A stretch of DNA of 10,458 nt from Candidatus Planktophila sp. (GTDB lineage: Bacteria > Actinomycetota > Actinomycetes > Nanopelagicales > Nanopelagicaceae), in the NCBI GenBank assembly GCA_030832135.1, contig JAURJS010000057.1:1-10458 (forward strand), in the 5' to 3' direction. The notes below the pieces were generated by a model. The model was given only the letters and a program-made list of their open reading frames with translations, was not told the origin of the DNA and searched no databases. Every line of letters starts with the position of its first letter. The first letter of the stretch is position 1. This document shows positions 1 to 6,827 of this stretch, piece by piece. A program made the position numbers and the translations under genes.

Positions 1-30
1 AACCCGCCTGCAGTGCATGCAGACGGGCTT
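1..30 (-). terminator. Rho-independent terminator after tRNA-Ser
   Basis: Read on the minus strand, a 10-bp stem (arms at 18-27 and 3-12, one G:U pair) closes a 5-base loop at 13-17 and is followed by TT before the window ends. It begins about 9 bases after the 3' end of tRNA-Ser, so it most likely ends the tRNA-Ser transcript and perhaps the whole leftward pheA-serS operon. The U-tract cannot be judged because it runs off the window. Confidence 0.75.
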
Positions 31-39
31 CGTTTAGCG

Positions 40-122
40 CGGAGGACGTGGGATTTGAACCCACGAGGCTTTCACCTGCCGGTTTTCAAGACCGGTGCAC
101 TCGGCCGCTATGCGAGTCCTCC
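40..122 (-). tRNA. tRNA-Ser (anticodon UGA)
   Basis: The minus strand folds as a class II tRNA. The 7-bp acceptor stem GGAGGAC/GTCCTCC lies at 116-122 and 41-47. The anticodon stem CCGGT/ACCGG encloses loop CTTGAAA, giving anticodon TGA (reads UCA serine codons). A long variable arm typical of tRNA-Ser is present, and the T arm is GTGGG-TTCAAAT-CCCAC. The discriminator base is G, as expected for serine. CCA is not encoded: the bases after the discriminator are CGC, so the end must be added enzymatically. The gene lies 38 bases after the HAD stop codon on the same strand, two genes downstream of its own synthetase gene serS, and is followed by a terminator hairpin. Confidence 0.96.
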
Positions 123-160
123 GTGGGAGAGGCTACTAGAGAGTGGCTACTTTTGAAAAA

Positions 161-988
161 TTAGAGTGAAGGGAGATCGAGCAGGGCCTCGATAGCGATG
201 GCGACGCCATCTTCCTCGCAGGCGCCAGCAACGCTCTTGGCGTATTTCGCTCCATCAGGGTGGCCAGATGACATTGCATAGGAACGGCCTGCCCATTCGA
301 GCATGGAGAAATCGTTGGGATTATCGCCAAAGGTAACGCACTCATCAGCTGTGATTCCAAGGCGCTGCGCCATGCGTGCAAGCGTTGCACCCTTAGAGAC
401 TCCGAGAGCTGAAATCTCTAGAAGTGAATCATGAGGATTGGAGTGGGTAACAGTGACGAGACCATCGAGTTCTCTTAGTGCGATATCCAACATCTCATCC
501 GATGAAAAATTCTGTTGGGAGCACCGTGCCAGCATCTTGAGCGCAGGTGATTGAAGAACTTCTTCAATCGTGTGAACGCCAATATTGTCCAGACCCACAT
601 CCCAACGAGGGATATATGCCTTCTCACGGTGGAAGTAACTATGTGACTCCACTGCAAATGAAACTTCTGGAATCGCAAGACGTAGACGCTTTACTGTCTC
701 AAGTTGTTCTGGAAGATCAATGAGCCACTCTTCTAAAACTTTATCGCCCATCAAGTCATATAACATCGCACCATTACCGCAGATTGCACTTCCAAAACCA
801 AAAGCTTCGCGAATCTCTGGCATCCAACGTGGTGGGCGACCAGTAACAAAGAAAACTTCAACGCCGAGATCACGTGCCTTTGTGAAAGCCTTTACCGTGC
901 GCTCTGAGATGCGACCATCGTGATTAACGATAGTTCCATCGAGATCTGTTGCGATGAGCTTTGGGCGCAGGCCACTTACCTGACTCAT
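161..988 (-). CDS. Cof-type HAD-IIB family phosphatase
   Basis: This 275-aa cytoplasmic hydrolase belongs to the haloacid dehalogenase superfamily, Cof/HAD-IIB branch, whose members dephosphorylate small phosphorylated metabolites such as sugar phosphates or nucleotides. Visible motifs in order: motif I DLDGT with nucleophile Asp15 and acid/base Asp17, motif II VTGRP with Thr49, a C2-type cap at roughly residues 85-195, motif III lysine in SKG (Lys199), and motif IV GDNPND with Asp222 and Asp226 for Mg2+. The length is normal for the family. Its ATG overlaps the serS stop codon by four bases (ATGA), so translation is probably coupled; the upstream Shine-Dalgarno is weak (GAAG). The substrate cannot be told from sequence. 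A HAD protein of this type also lies in the same origin-proximal region in mycobacteria (Rv3813c, from memory). The family call is secure, the physiological role is not. Confidence 0.93.
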   Translation of the reverse strand: MSQVSGLRPKLIATDLDGTIVNHDGRISERTVKAFTKARDLGVEVFFVTGRPPRWMPEIREAFGFGSAICGNGAMLYDLMGDKVLEEWLIDLPEQLETVKRLRLAIPEVSFAVESHSYFHREKAYIPRWDVGLDNIGVHTIEEVLQSPALKMLARCSQQNFSSDEMLDIALRELDGLVTVTHSNPHDSLLEISALGVSKGATLARMAQRLGITADECVTFGDNPNDFSMLEWAGRSYAMSSGHPDGAKYAKSVAGACEEDGVAIAIEALLDLPSL

Positions 989-2253
989 ACTAATTCGAGC
1001 TTCGCAGTGCCAAGGAATGGCTGAAGTGCAGCAGGGACATTGACAGTTCCATCTGCATTCTGATGGTTCTCAAGGATTGCAACAATCATGCGTGGGATTG
1101 CAACAAGTGTTCCATTCAGTGTTGCAATTGCCTTTGTGCCATCTGCATCCTTGTAACGAATATTGAGGCGACGTGCCTGATACTCAGTGCAGTTAGATGT
1201 GCTGGTTACCTCGCGATAGGCACCTTGTGTTGGAATCCACGCTTCAATATCAAACTTACGTGTTGCGCTAGATCCGAGATCTCCTGATGCCACATCAATG
1301 ACGCGATATGGGATCTCCATCGCATTGAGGAAGTCCTTCTCCCACTGCAGTAGGCGCTTATGCTCTTCTTTCGCCTCTTCCGGCTTACAGAATGAGAACA
1401 TCTCGACCTTATCAAATTGGTGAACACGGATGATTCCGCGAGTATCCTTTCCATATGTTCCTGCCTCGCGGCGGAAACATGATGAGTAACCGGCATAACG
1501 CATCGGCAACTTATCGGCTGGCAATATCTCATCCATATGCATGGCAGCAAGTGGAACTTCAGAGGTTCCAACAAGATAGACATCATCTTTCTCAATGCGA
1601 TAGACATTCTCAGCAGCCTGCCCTAGGAATCCTGTTCCCTCCATCGCAGATGGGTTAACAAGTACTGGTGGGATTACTGGGGTGAAGCCATTCTTTAGCG
1701 CGGATTGAATTGCATAGTTAACGAGTGCAAACTCAAGCATCGCACCTGCGCCGGTTAAATAGTAAGAACGTGAACCTGCGACCTTTGCACCGCGCTCTGT
1801 ATCAATTGCGCCGAGCAACTTTCCGAGTTCAACGTGATCTTTTGGTTCAAAGCCATCCTTGGTGAAATCACGTGGGGTTCCAATATGTTCAATCGTAACG
1901 AAATCCTCTTCGCCACCGATTGGCGCTTCAGTATCGAGCAAGTTAGAAAGTTGCATCACAAGCTGCTTGGCCTGCTCTTCAATCTCTCCACGCTTTGAAT
2001 CAGCAGCCTTTACCTTGTCAGCAAGCTCCTTTGCATTGGCAAGGAGCGCTGTCTTCTCATCACCCTTCGCTGCGCCAACGCTCTTAGAGAGAACGTTCTG
2101 CTCTTGACGTAAGAGTTCGAATTCATTGATTGCAGCGCGCTTGATCTCATCGATTGCAAGAATTTGATCGACTAGCTCAACGTTCTCACCGCGACCTTTT
2201 TGAGATGCGCGAACCACATCTGGGTTTTCGCGTAGGAACTTGATATCAATCAT
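985..2253 (-). CDS. serS: Seryl-tRNA synthetase
   Basis: Class II aminoacyl-tRNA synthetase that activates serine with ATP and charges tRNA-Ser (and tRNA-Sec where present) in the cytoplasm. The 422-aa length is typical. The N-terminus [15 protein letters not shown] is the family's characteristic start and leads into the antiparallel coiled-coil arm (about 30-105) that grips the long variable arm of tRNA-Ser. The catalytic domain shows the TSE serine-site loop (230-232), motif 2 around [14 protein letters not shown] (260-273), and motif 3 [19 protein letters not shown] (380-398) with the conserved Arg388. The start overlaps the pheA stop by four bases (ATGA), and a GAGGTG Shine-Dalgarno lies 5 bases upstream. 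Its cognate tRNA-Ser(UGA) lies one gene downstream on the same strand. No residue looks damaged. Confidence 0.98.
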   Translation of the reverse strand: MIDIKFLRENPDVVRASQKGRGENVELVDQILAIDEIKRAAINEFELLRQEQNVLSKSVGAAKGDEKTALLANAKELADKVKAADSKRGEIEEQAKQLVMQLSNLLDTEAPIGGEEDFVTIEHIGTPRDFTKDGFEPKDHVELGKLLGAIDTERGAKVAGSRSYYLTGAGAMLEFALVNYAIQSALKNGFTPVIPPVLVNPSAMEGTGFLGQAAENVYRIEKDDVYLVGTSEVPLAAMHMDEILPADKLPMRYAGYSSCFRREAGTYGKDTRGIIRVHQFDKVEMFSFCKPEEAKEEHKRLLQWEKDFLNAMEIPYRVIDVASGDLGSSATRKFDIEAWIPTQGAYREVTSTSNCTEYQARRLNIRYKDADGTKAIATLNGTLVAIPRMIVAILENHQNADGTVNVPAALQPFLGTAKLELV

Positions 2254-3077
2254 GATCGCACCTCTCGTGGATATGAACCTAGGAATCTAATGTCATCGCA
2301 GATTTCGCGGAGCTCCTCCATCGACTTAGCAACTGCCTCGTCGTTGATATGGCCTTCGACATCAATGATGAAATGGTAGTGACCGAGCTCGCGACCTGTT
2401 GGACGTGACTGGATAAATGTCAGGTTGACATCATATTTAGCGAAGACTGTGAGGATCTCGAGAAGCGCTCCTGCGTGGTCGATATCGATATAGACGACAA
2501 GGGATGTGCGATCGTGCCCGGTGGAAGATGAGAGATTGCCTGGCTTCTGAGCTGCGATAAAACGAGTGACAGCGATCTGGTTATCTCCAATATTTTGAGC
2601 GATGACCTCAAGTCCAAAGTTTTCGGCGGCAACCGTTGATGCAATTGCAGCATCGAGCTCACCGCGGGCAACGAGCTCAGCTGCTGCTGCCGTTGAATTC
2701 GTTGGGAAGATCACCGCATCTGGATAGTTGGTAGATATATAGGTGCGGCATTGTGACTCCGCATGGGGATGGGTGCCGATTCGCTTGATATCTCTCGTCC
2801 CCGCTTTGACCATCAGGTCGAAGGTGACTGGCAATGTAACTTCAGCTGCGATTGTCAGAGGCTCGCCAGTTGCTAACTCATCGAGAGTACGTGCAACTAC
2901 GCCCTCAACTGAGTTCTCAATCGGAACAAGGGCGAAATCTGCTCTGTCTGCTCGCACTGCATCGAGAGCTGCGGTGACGGTGTTGTAGGGAGTTCGCAGA
3001 TCATCTGCTCCAGCAATTTTCAGGAGCGCCGCCTCGGTAAAGGTCCCAGCAGGACCTAAGTAGGCGTATGTATGCAT
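2250..3077 (-). CDS. pheA: Prephenate dehydratase
   Basis: Converts prephenate to phenylpyruvate with loss of water and CO2, the committed step of phenylalanine synthesis. The 275-aa monofunctional form matches the actinobacterial PheA rather than the chorismate mutase fusion of enterobacteria. The catalytic periplasmic-binding-like domain spans about 1-178: start [22 protein letters not shown] (51-59), and the signature TRF (171-173) with catalytic Thr171. A C-terminal ACT domain (about 190-273) carries GALLEIL (203-209) and [13 protein letters not shown], the phenylalanine-sensing region. One oddity is that the usual Glu of the ESRP motif is Gln223 (QSRP), which could alter feedback inhibition. 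The start lies 12 bases after the upstream phosphodiesterase stop, with a TATCCT hexamer 6 bases before the ATG and no Shine-Dalgarno, so it may have its own leaderless promoter. Confidence 0.97.
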   Translation of the reverse strand: MHTYAYLGPAGTFTEAALLKIAGADDLRTPYNTVTAALDAVRADRADFALVPIENSVEGVVARTLDELATGEPLTIAAEVTLPVTFDLMVKAGTRDIKRIGTHPHAESQCRTYISTNYPDAVIFPTNSTAAAAELVARGELDAAIASTVAAENFGLEVIAQNIGDNQIAVTRFIAAQKPGNLSSSTGHDRTSLVVYIDIDHAGALLEILTVFAKYDVNLTFIQSRPTGRELGHYHFIIDVEGHINDEAVAKSMEELREICDDIRFLGSYPREVRS

Positions 3078-3083
3078 TGGCTA

Positions 3084-3089
3084 AGGATA
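3084..3089 (-). promoter_or_regulatory. Putative -10 box of a leaderless pheA-serS transcript
   Basis: TATCCT fits the actinobacterial -10 consensus TAnnnT and ends exactly 6 bases before the pheA ATG, immediately after the TAG stop of the upstream phosphodiesterase gene. With normal spacing the first transcribed base would be the A of the start codon. No convincing -35 hexamer is visible. Read-through from the upstream gene is also possible. Confidence 0.5.
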
Positions 3090-3776
3090 CTAAAAGAATC
3101 TGCGTGCATGCGCCGGCGTATTTGTAATCAGATTATCCACGCCTAATTCCTTACAGAGCTCTATATCTTCAGCGCGATCTACCGTCCAAACTGAGAGAGA
3201 TTTACCCATCTTCTTAATCTTCGAGGCAAGTTCTGGCTTGCCTCGAAGGAGATCGATACCAGGTCCAATCGAAGGTGCTGAAGATAATCGAGCAAGAGTG
3301 AGCGGCGTATGTCGATGCATGAGGAAAGTTGTTGGGATTGAAGAATCTAATCGCTTCACCTTCTCAACAGCGAACCAACTAAAGGACAATACTGATACCT
3401 CAATAGACTTTGGAACTTTCCTATCGCGGAGTTTCTCAATAAGGATCTCTTCCACACGATTACCGCTGATCACAGGATGTTTTGTTTCAATGAGAACGTT
3501 CTTCTTATGATTGATTGCGATATCAAGAAAATCATCGAGCGTCAGAATTTGCGGATATGCCTGCTTGATCTCTGCAAATGTCATCTCTGCAATGAGACCG
3601 CGATTTCCAGCTCGCTCCAACATCGATGCGTTATGCCAGAGAAGTGGCACTTCATCTCTACTCAACCGCAGGTCGCACTCAAAACCATCGGCACCTTGAG
3701 TAACAGCTCCTAGGTAAGCGCTCTCCGTCATTTCCGGGAAGTCAGCGCTGGCGCCTCGGTGTGCATAGATGAGCAT
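3090..3776 (-). CDS. Glycerophosphodiester phosphodiesterase (cytoplasmic, UgpQ/GlpQ type)
   Basis: A 228-aa GDPD-family TIM-barrel enzyme that splits glycerophosphodiesters (deacylated phospholipids such as glycerophosphocholine) into sn-glycerol-3-phosphate and an alcohol, recovering phosphate and glycerol. Catalytic residues are in place: HRGAS with His6, the metal ligands in ECD (Glu33, Asp35), the second catalytic His48 in LLWHN, and Glu97 plus Lys99 in IETKH. The late WTVDRAEDI strand and the terminal GVDNLITNTP are typical. The usual PENT box reads PEMT, and the common Asp after His48 is Asn; neither is an essential residue as I recall. No signal peptide is visible, so it should act in the cytoplasm like UgpQ rather than periplasmic GlpQ. 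It is divergent from pstP. TACCCT lies 7 bases before the ATG and no Shine-Dalgarno is visible, which favours leaderless expression. Confidence 0.93.
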   Translation of the reverse strand: MLIYAHRGASADFPEMTESAYLGAVTQGADGFECDLRLSRDEVPLLWHNASMLERAGNRGLIAEMTFAEIKQAYPQILTLDDFLDIAINHKKNVLIETKHPVISGNRVEEILIEKLRDRKVPKSIEVSVLSFSWFAVEKVKRLDSSIPTTFLMHRHTPLTLARLSSAPSIGPGIDLLRGKPELASKIKKMGKSLSVWTVDRAEDIELCKELGVDNLITNTPAHARRFF

Positions 3777-3783
3777 GAGGGCG

Positions 3784-3789
3784 AGGGTA
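3784..3789 (-). promoter_or_regulatory. Putative -10 box of a leaderless phosphodiesterase transcript
   Basis: On the minus strand TACCCT, preceded by TGC as in an extended -10 element, ends exactly 7 bases before the ATG at 3776. The upstream bases contain no Shine-Dalgarno and no clear -35. The same hexamer with the same 7-base gap precedes the Fe-S oxidoreductase start at 7153. The opposing pstP -10 box lies about 38 bp away in the same 57-bp spacer. Confidence 0.5.
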
Positions 3790-3821
3790 GCAAGTGCAAT
3801 CCATCTCCGCCCAGAGACCCT

Positions 3822-3827
3822 TATTAT
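3822..3827 (+). promoter_or_regulatory. Putative -10 box of the leaderless pstP-pknB operon
   Basis: TATTAT is close to the -10 consensus TATAAT and sits exactly 6 bases before the ATG at 3834, so transcription should start on or next to the start codon. The purines GGGAG between the box and the ATG leave only one base of spacing, too close to act as a Shine-Dalgarno. No strong -35 is visible upstream. Confidence 0.6.
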
Positions 3828-3833
3828 GGGAGC

Positions 3834-4610
3834 ATGAGCGCGCTCTTCTTTGCCACCGCAGCTAAATCTGCTGTCGGTCTTGTGCGTGCCGGCAATGAAG
3901 ATTCTGCTCTCACCTCACGAGCACTCATCGCTGTTGCAGATGGAATGGGTGGCCATGCTGCTGGAGAAGTTGCATCGCGCATTGCAATCACAACTCTCCT
4001 CAAAGAGTCGGAAGTTTTCACAAGTAAAGATATTGATATCGAATCTGCCGATGATCTCTATGCAACCTCTCTCACAAATATAGATCAGACAATCGCTGCA
4101 TATACACAAGAGAGGCCAGAGCTTTCGGGAATGGGTACGACTCTCTCAGCCCTCTTCTTAAGGGATGGCGATGTAGTCGCCCTCCATGTTGGTGATTCAA
4201 GAATCTATCGACTGCGCGGAAGCTCATTTGAACAATTAACTACCGATCACACTGTTATTCAAGAGCTACTCGATCAAGGCAGTATCACTGAGGCTGATAT
4301 CGCAACTCACCCTCAACGTTCGGTCCTCACCCAGGTTCTCATGGGAGATGGTCGAAATCATCCCGTGCTCTCAATCTATGAAGTGAAGGCGGATGACCGT
4401 TTTCTCCTCTGTAGCGATGGCTTAACAACTGTCTTGAGCGATAAAGAGATCAAATCAATTCTTAAAGGAAAGGCACGTGGCGCAGCAGTCGACGCGCTCG
4501 TTGACGCTGTCTATATAAATGGTGCCCCAGACAATGTCACCGTTATTGTTGCCGATGTTCTCAATAACGATATTCAAGAGCCACTGACTTTATTAGGAGC
4601 TGCAAAATGA
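3834..4610 (+). CDS. pstP: PP2C-family Ser/Thr protein phosphatase, PstP-like
   Basis: Mn2+/Mg2+-dependent PPM phosphatase expected to dephosphorylate PknB and its substrates. All signature motifs are present: VRAGNEDS (17-24), VADGMGGH (34-41) with metal ligands Asp36/Gly37, SGMGTT (98-103), HVGDSR (118-123), TDHT, CSDGL (193-197) with Asp195, and PDNVT (232-236) with Asp233. I chose the start at 3834, giving 258 aa, because a longer in-frame start at 3759 adds an unconserved Pro-rich tail and runs into the divergent gene. The protein is just the catalytic domain: mycobacterial PstP is about 514 aa with a membrane segment and extracellular domain, both absent here, so this one should be soluble. 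Its stop overlaps the pknB start by four bases, so phosphatase and kinase are made together. Confidence 0.96.
   Translation: MSALFFATAAKSAVGLVRAGNEDSALTSRALIAVADGMGGHAAGEVASRIAITTLLKESEVFTSKDIDIESADDLYATSLTNIDQTIAAYTQERPELSGMGTTLSALFLRDGDVVALHVGDSRIYRLRGSSFEQLTTDHTVIQELLDQGSITEADIATHPQRSVLTQVLMGDGRNHPVLSIYEVKADDRFLLCSDGLTTVLSDKEIKSILKGKARGAAVDALVDAVYINGAPDNVTVIVADVLNNDIQEPLTLLGAAK
4595..4599 (+). promoter_or_regulatory. Shine-Dalgarno site fixing the pknB start
   Basis: AGGAG lies 7 bases before the ATG at 4607 and 10 bases before the second, adjacent ATG at 4610. The spacing favours the first ATG, which overlaps the pstP stop. The site lies inside the pstP coding end. Confidence 0.7.
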
Positions 4611-6151
4611 TGTCTCAGCTCCTTGGAGATCGCTACTTACTTGGCGAGATGATTGGTACCGGCGGAATGGCCGATGTCTATATCGCACAAGATCAGCGCC
4701 TCTCACGAAAGGTTGCAGTCAAGATTCTTCGTAGTGATCTCGCAAAAGATCCTGCCTTCGTTGCTCGTTTTCGTAAAGAGGCAAAGGCTGCTGCGGGTCT
4801 TAATCACCCAGGAATCGTCGCTGTCTATGACTCTGGTGAAGAACCTGCTCCTTATATTGTGATGGAGCTCGTCACCGGACACACACTCCGTTCTTTGATT
4901 CATCAAGGAGAACGTATCTCTCTTCCAGATGCACTTGGAATTGTGGAGCAAGTTCTTGCAGCGCTTGAATATTCCCATCAACGAAATATCGTTCACCGCG
5001 ATATCAAGCCAGCTAATGTGATGATTGCAGATAATGGCGATGTTAAGGTGATGGATTTTGGAATTGCACGTGCCATGGATGATCTTGGTGCAACTCTCAC
5101 AAGTACGTGGAATGTTGTCGGCACAGCTCAATATCTCTCACCAGAACAAGCTGTGGGTGATGCAGCTGATGCTCGTAGCGATATCTACTCAACTGGTTGT
5201 CTCCTCTTCGAACTTCTCACCGGTCAACCACCATTTAGCGGTGAGACACCTGTCTCTATCGCCTATCAACATGTCTCTGGTGTTGTTCCATCGGTGAGAT
5301 CGATTCAGCCAGATCTGCCGGGTGATGTCGATACAATTCTTAAAGTTGCGCTCTCTAAGAAAGCAGATGATCGTTATCAGAGCGCACAATCTATGCTCGA
5401 TGATTTGATTCGAGTTCATCAAGGACAGGCAGTCACAACAAAGATTGCAACGAAACCTTTCTTTACCCGCCGCAGCGCACTTCTCTATGGCGGTTCATTC
5501 TTCGCAGCTATCGCTCTCTCTATTACTGGCTTCCTTCTCAGTGGAAATCAGGATTCAGGGCCACTTATTCCTAACGTTGTTGGCCTCACCGAGGCTCAGG
5601 CACGAGCGCTCCTTGATGGCTATGTCATCACAATTAAGCGCGCTCACGATGGCTCTATTCCAACAGACCGCATTGCCAGCCAGAGCCCGCTTGCAACAAC
5701 TCATGCACCACTTGGTTCAGCGATTGTCCTCACCATCTCAGATGGTCCGGGAGATGCGATAGTCCCCGATAATTTAGTTGGTATGGCGCTCATTGATGCA
5801 CGCGCAGCGCTCACCGCTGTGGGTCTTACAGTTTCACAGACCATAGCGGCGCCTTCAGATCAACCACAAGGAACAGTCCTCGATGTCTCCCCACCGGTGG
5901 GATCTGTGACAACAGCTGGAAGTGGAGTTGTTCTCACGATTGCAAGTGGTGAGGTAACAGTTCCATCTCTTGTTGGTGTGGAAGCTATTCAAGCTAAGAC
6001 AACTTTGATTCAAGCAGGATTCCTTATTAAGGAGTTCTATGACTTTGACGCTGCTCAACCTATTGGCGTTGTTATTCGTCAAGCACCTGATGCTGGCACG
6101 ACACAAACGATCGGTAACTCAGTAACAATCACAATCAATAGAGCGCCATAA
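4607..6151 (+). CDS. pknB: Membrane Ser/Thr protein kinase with three PASTA repeats, PknB-like
   Basis: Transmembrane kinase of the PknB/PrkC/Stk1 family that senses peptidoglycan fragments or lipid II and phosphorylates cell-wall and division proteins. The cytoplasmic kinase domain is about 10-270: glycine loop GTGGMA (17-22), ATP lysine Lys39, helix-C Glu58, HRDIKPAN (130-137) with catalytic Asp132, DFG (150-152), and GTAQYLSPE (172-180). Activation-loop Thr165 and Thr167 align with the autophosphorylated TQT pair of mycobacterial PknB. A juxtamembrane stretch ending FFTRR precedes one membrane helix at about 290-312. Three extracellular PASTA repeats follow (about 319-379, 384-447 and 449-512). 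M. tuberculosis PknB has four repeats and about 626 aa, so this is shorter, at 514 aa. The usual operon partners pknA, pbpA, rodA and the FHA genes are absent from the window. The gene converges on trpG across a hairpin. Confidence 0.97.
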   Translation: MMSQLLGDRYLLGEMIGTGGMADVYIAQDQRLSRKVAVKILRSDLAKDPAFVARFRKEAKAAAGLNHPGIVAVYDSGEEPAPYIVMELVTGHTLRSLIHQGERISLPDALGIVEQVLAALEYSHQRNIVHRDIKPANVMIADNGDVKVMDFGIARAMDDLGATLTSTWNVVGTAQYLSPEQAVGDAADARSDIYSTGCLLFELLTGQPPFSGETPVSIAYQHVSGVVPSVRSIQPDLPGDVDTILKVALSKKADDRYQSAQSMLDDLIRVHQGQAVTTKIATKPFFTRRSALLYGGSFFAAIALSITGFLLSGNQDSGPLIPNVVGLTEAQARALLDGYVITIKRAHDGSIPTDRIASQSPLATTHAPLGSAIVLTISDGPGDAIVPDNLVGMALIDARAALTAVGLTVSQTIAAPSDQPQGTVLDVSPPVGSVTTAGSGVVLTIASGEVTVPSLVGVEAIQAKTTLIQAGFLIKEFYDFDAAQPIGVVIRQAPDAGTTQTIGNSVTITINRAP

Positions 6152-6176
6152 TTATTCGTTGTAATACGAAATAATT
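6150..6176. terminator. AT-rich hairpin between convergent pknB and trpG
   Basis: AATTATTCGT (6150-6159) pairs with ACGAAATAATT (6166-6176), with one bulged base and a 6-base loop at 6160-6165. It fills the whole 24-base gap between the pknB and trpG stop codons and overlaps both stops, so it could serve transcripts from either side. The stem is AT-rich and the U-tracts are poor, so termination strength is doubtful. Confidence 0.5.
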
Positions 6177-6799
6177 TACCGATTAACTACCGGTGATAAA
6201 CCTTCTGCTTTAGCGAGCGCACCTGCATCACCGCAGGTCACTAAGAAGTTTGCAAGCATCTTATGTCCATGCTCTGTAAGAACAGATTCAGGATGGAATT
6301 GAACTCCCTCAATCGGAAGGCTTTTATGTCGTAGCGACATGATCACACCAGAGTCGGTCTTACTTGTGATCTCCAAAACTTCAGGAACGGTATCAACTTC
6401 AACTGCGAGTGAGTGGTAGCGAGTTGCGGTAAATGGTGATGGAAGATCTTTCATCACTCCCATGCCGTTATGGTGGACAGTCGATGTCTTTCCGTGGAGA
6501 AGTTCTGGTGCACGAGAGACAGTTGCACCGAAAGCTTCACCGATTGCCTGATGGCCGAGACAGACTCCAAATAAAGGAATTGAGTGCTCGGCGCAGTACT
6601 TAATCATCGGAATAGATACGCCTGCCTTATCGGGCGTTCCAGGTCCTGGGCTAATGAGGACTCCGTCATATTTGGCCGCCTCAGCTGCCTCCACCTGATC
6701 GTTGCGCACGACGGTGCACTCAGCCCCCAACTGCGCGAGGTACTGAACGATATTGAAGACGAAGGAGTCGTAGTTATCGACGACAAGGATGCGGGCCAC
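6176..6799 (-). CDS. trpG: Anthranilate / aminodeoxychorismate synthase glutaminase subunit
   Basis: Class I glutamine amidotransferase (207 aa) that supplies ammonia from glutamine to a chorismate-using partner: TrpE for anthranilate (tryptophan) or PabB for aminodeoxychorismate (folate). The triad is complete: Cys80 in GVCLGHQAIG (78-87), His169 and Glu171 in QFHPESVLTEHG. The start VDNYDSFVFNIVQYL, oxyanion segment SPGPGTPDKAG (50-60) and RYHSLAV (127-133) are characteristic. The start is GTG with an AGGAG Shine-Dalgarno 9 bases upstream. No trpE or pabB lies nearby; the gene sits beside pknB as trpG does in mycobacteria (Rv0013), so it may serve both pathways. The choice between TrpG and PabA cannot be made from this sequence. 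It is divergent from crgA with only 28 bases between the starts. Confidence 0.95.
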   Translation of the reverse strand: MARILVVDNYDSFVFNIVQYLAQLGAECTVVRNDQVEAAEAAKYDGVLISPGPGTPDKAGVSIPMIKYCAEHSIPLFGVCLGHQAIGEAFGATVSRAPELLHGKTSTVHHNGMGVMKDLPSPFTATRYHSLAVEVDTVPEVLEITSKTDSGVIMSLRHKSLPIEGVQFHPESVLTEHGHKMLANFLVTCGDAGALAKAEGLSPVVNR

Positions 6800-6808
6800 A
6801 GTCTAATT

Positions 6809-6813
6809 CTCCT
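6809..6813 (-). promoter_or_regulatory. Shine-Dalgarno site supporting the trpG GTG start
   Basis: Minus-strand AGGAG ends 9 bases before the GTG at 6799. It supports this GTG as the start even though no ATG is available at this point. If trpG used the overlapping TAGATT as its -10 box, transcription would begin inside or after this site, so its real promoter may lie further upstream, within crgA. Confidence 0.6.
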
Positions 6814-6814
6814 G

Positions 6815-6820
6815 TAATCT
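6815..6820 (+). promoter_or_regulatory. Putative -10 box of leaderless crgA
   Basis: TAATCT fits TAnnnT and lies exactly 7 bases before the crgA ATG at 6828, with no Shine-Dalgarno in between. The other strand reads TAGATT at 6816-6821, also a -10-like hexamer facing trpG, so the two divergent genes may share a symmetric promoter core. Confidence 0.5.
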
Positions 6821-6827
6821 ATGCCCT

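Noticed and set aside
1206..1607. Open reading frame of 133 codons inside serS in another frame
   Set aside because: It is a frame shadow of the conserved SerS catalytic domain with no start context or recognisable protein.
2254..3083. Possible T-box or other leader regulating serS
   Set aside because: The region upstream of serS is fully coding for PheA and serS overlaps it by four bases, so there is no leader space.
3133..3141. TTATCCACG, one mismatch from a DnaA box (TTATCCACA), on the + strand
   Set aside because: It is a single site inside the phosphodiesterase coding region; about two one-mismatch 9-mers are expected by chance in a window this size, and there is no cluster or AT-rich unwinding region.
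3759..3833. Longer in-frame start for the PP2C phosphatase
   Set aside because: The extra 25 residues are unlike the family, overlap the divergent gene, and lie upstream of the TATTAT box whose spacing fits the ATG at 3834.
4703..5131. Long antisense open reading frame inside pknB (142 codons)
   Set aside because: Its translation has no recognisable domain and is Cys/Ile-rich low-quality sequence; the sense strand encodes conserved kinase motifs throughout.
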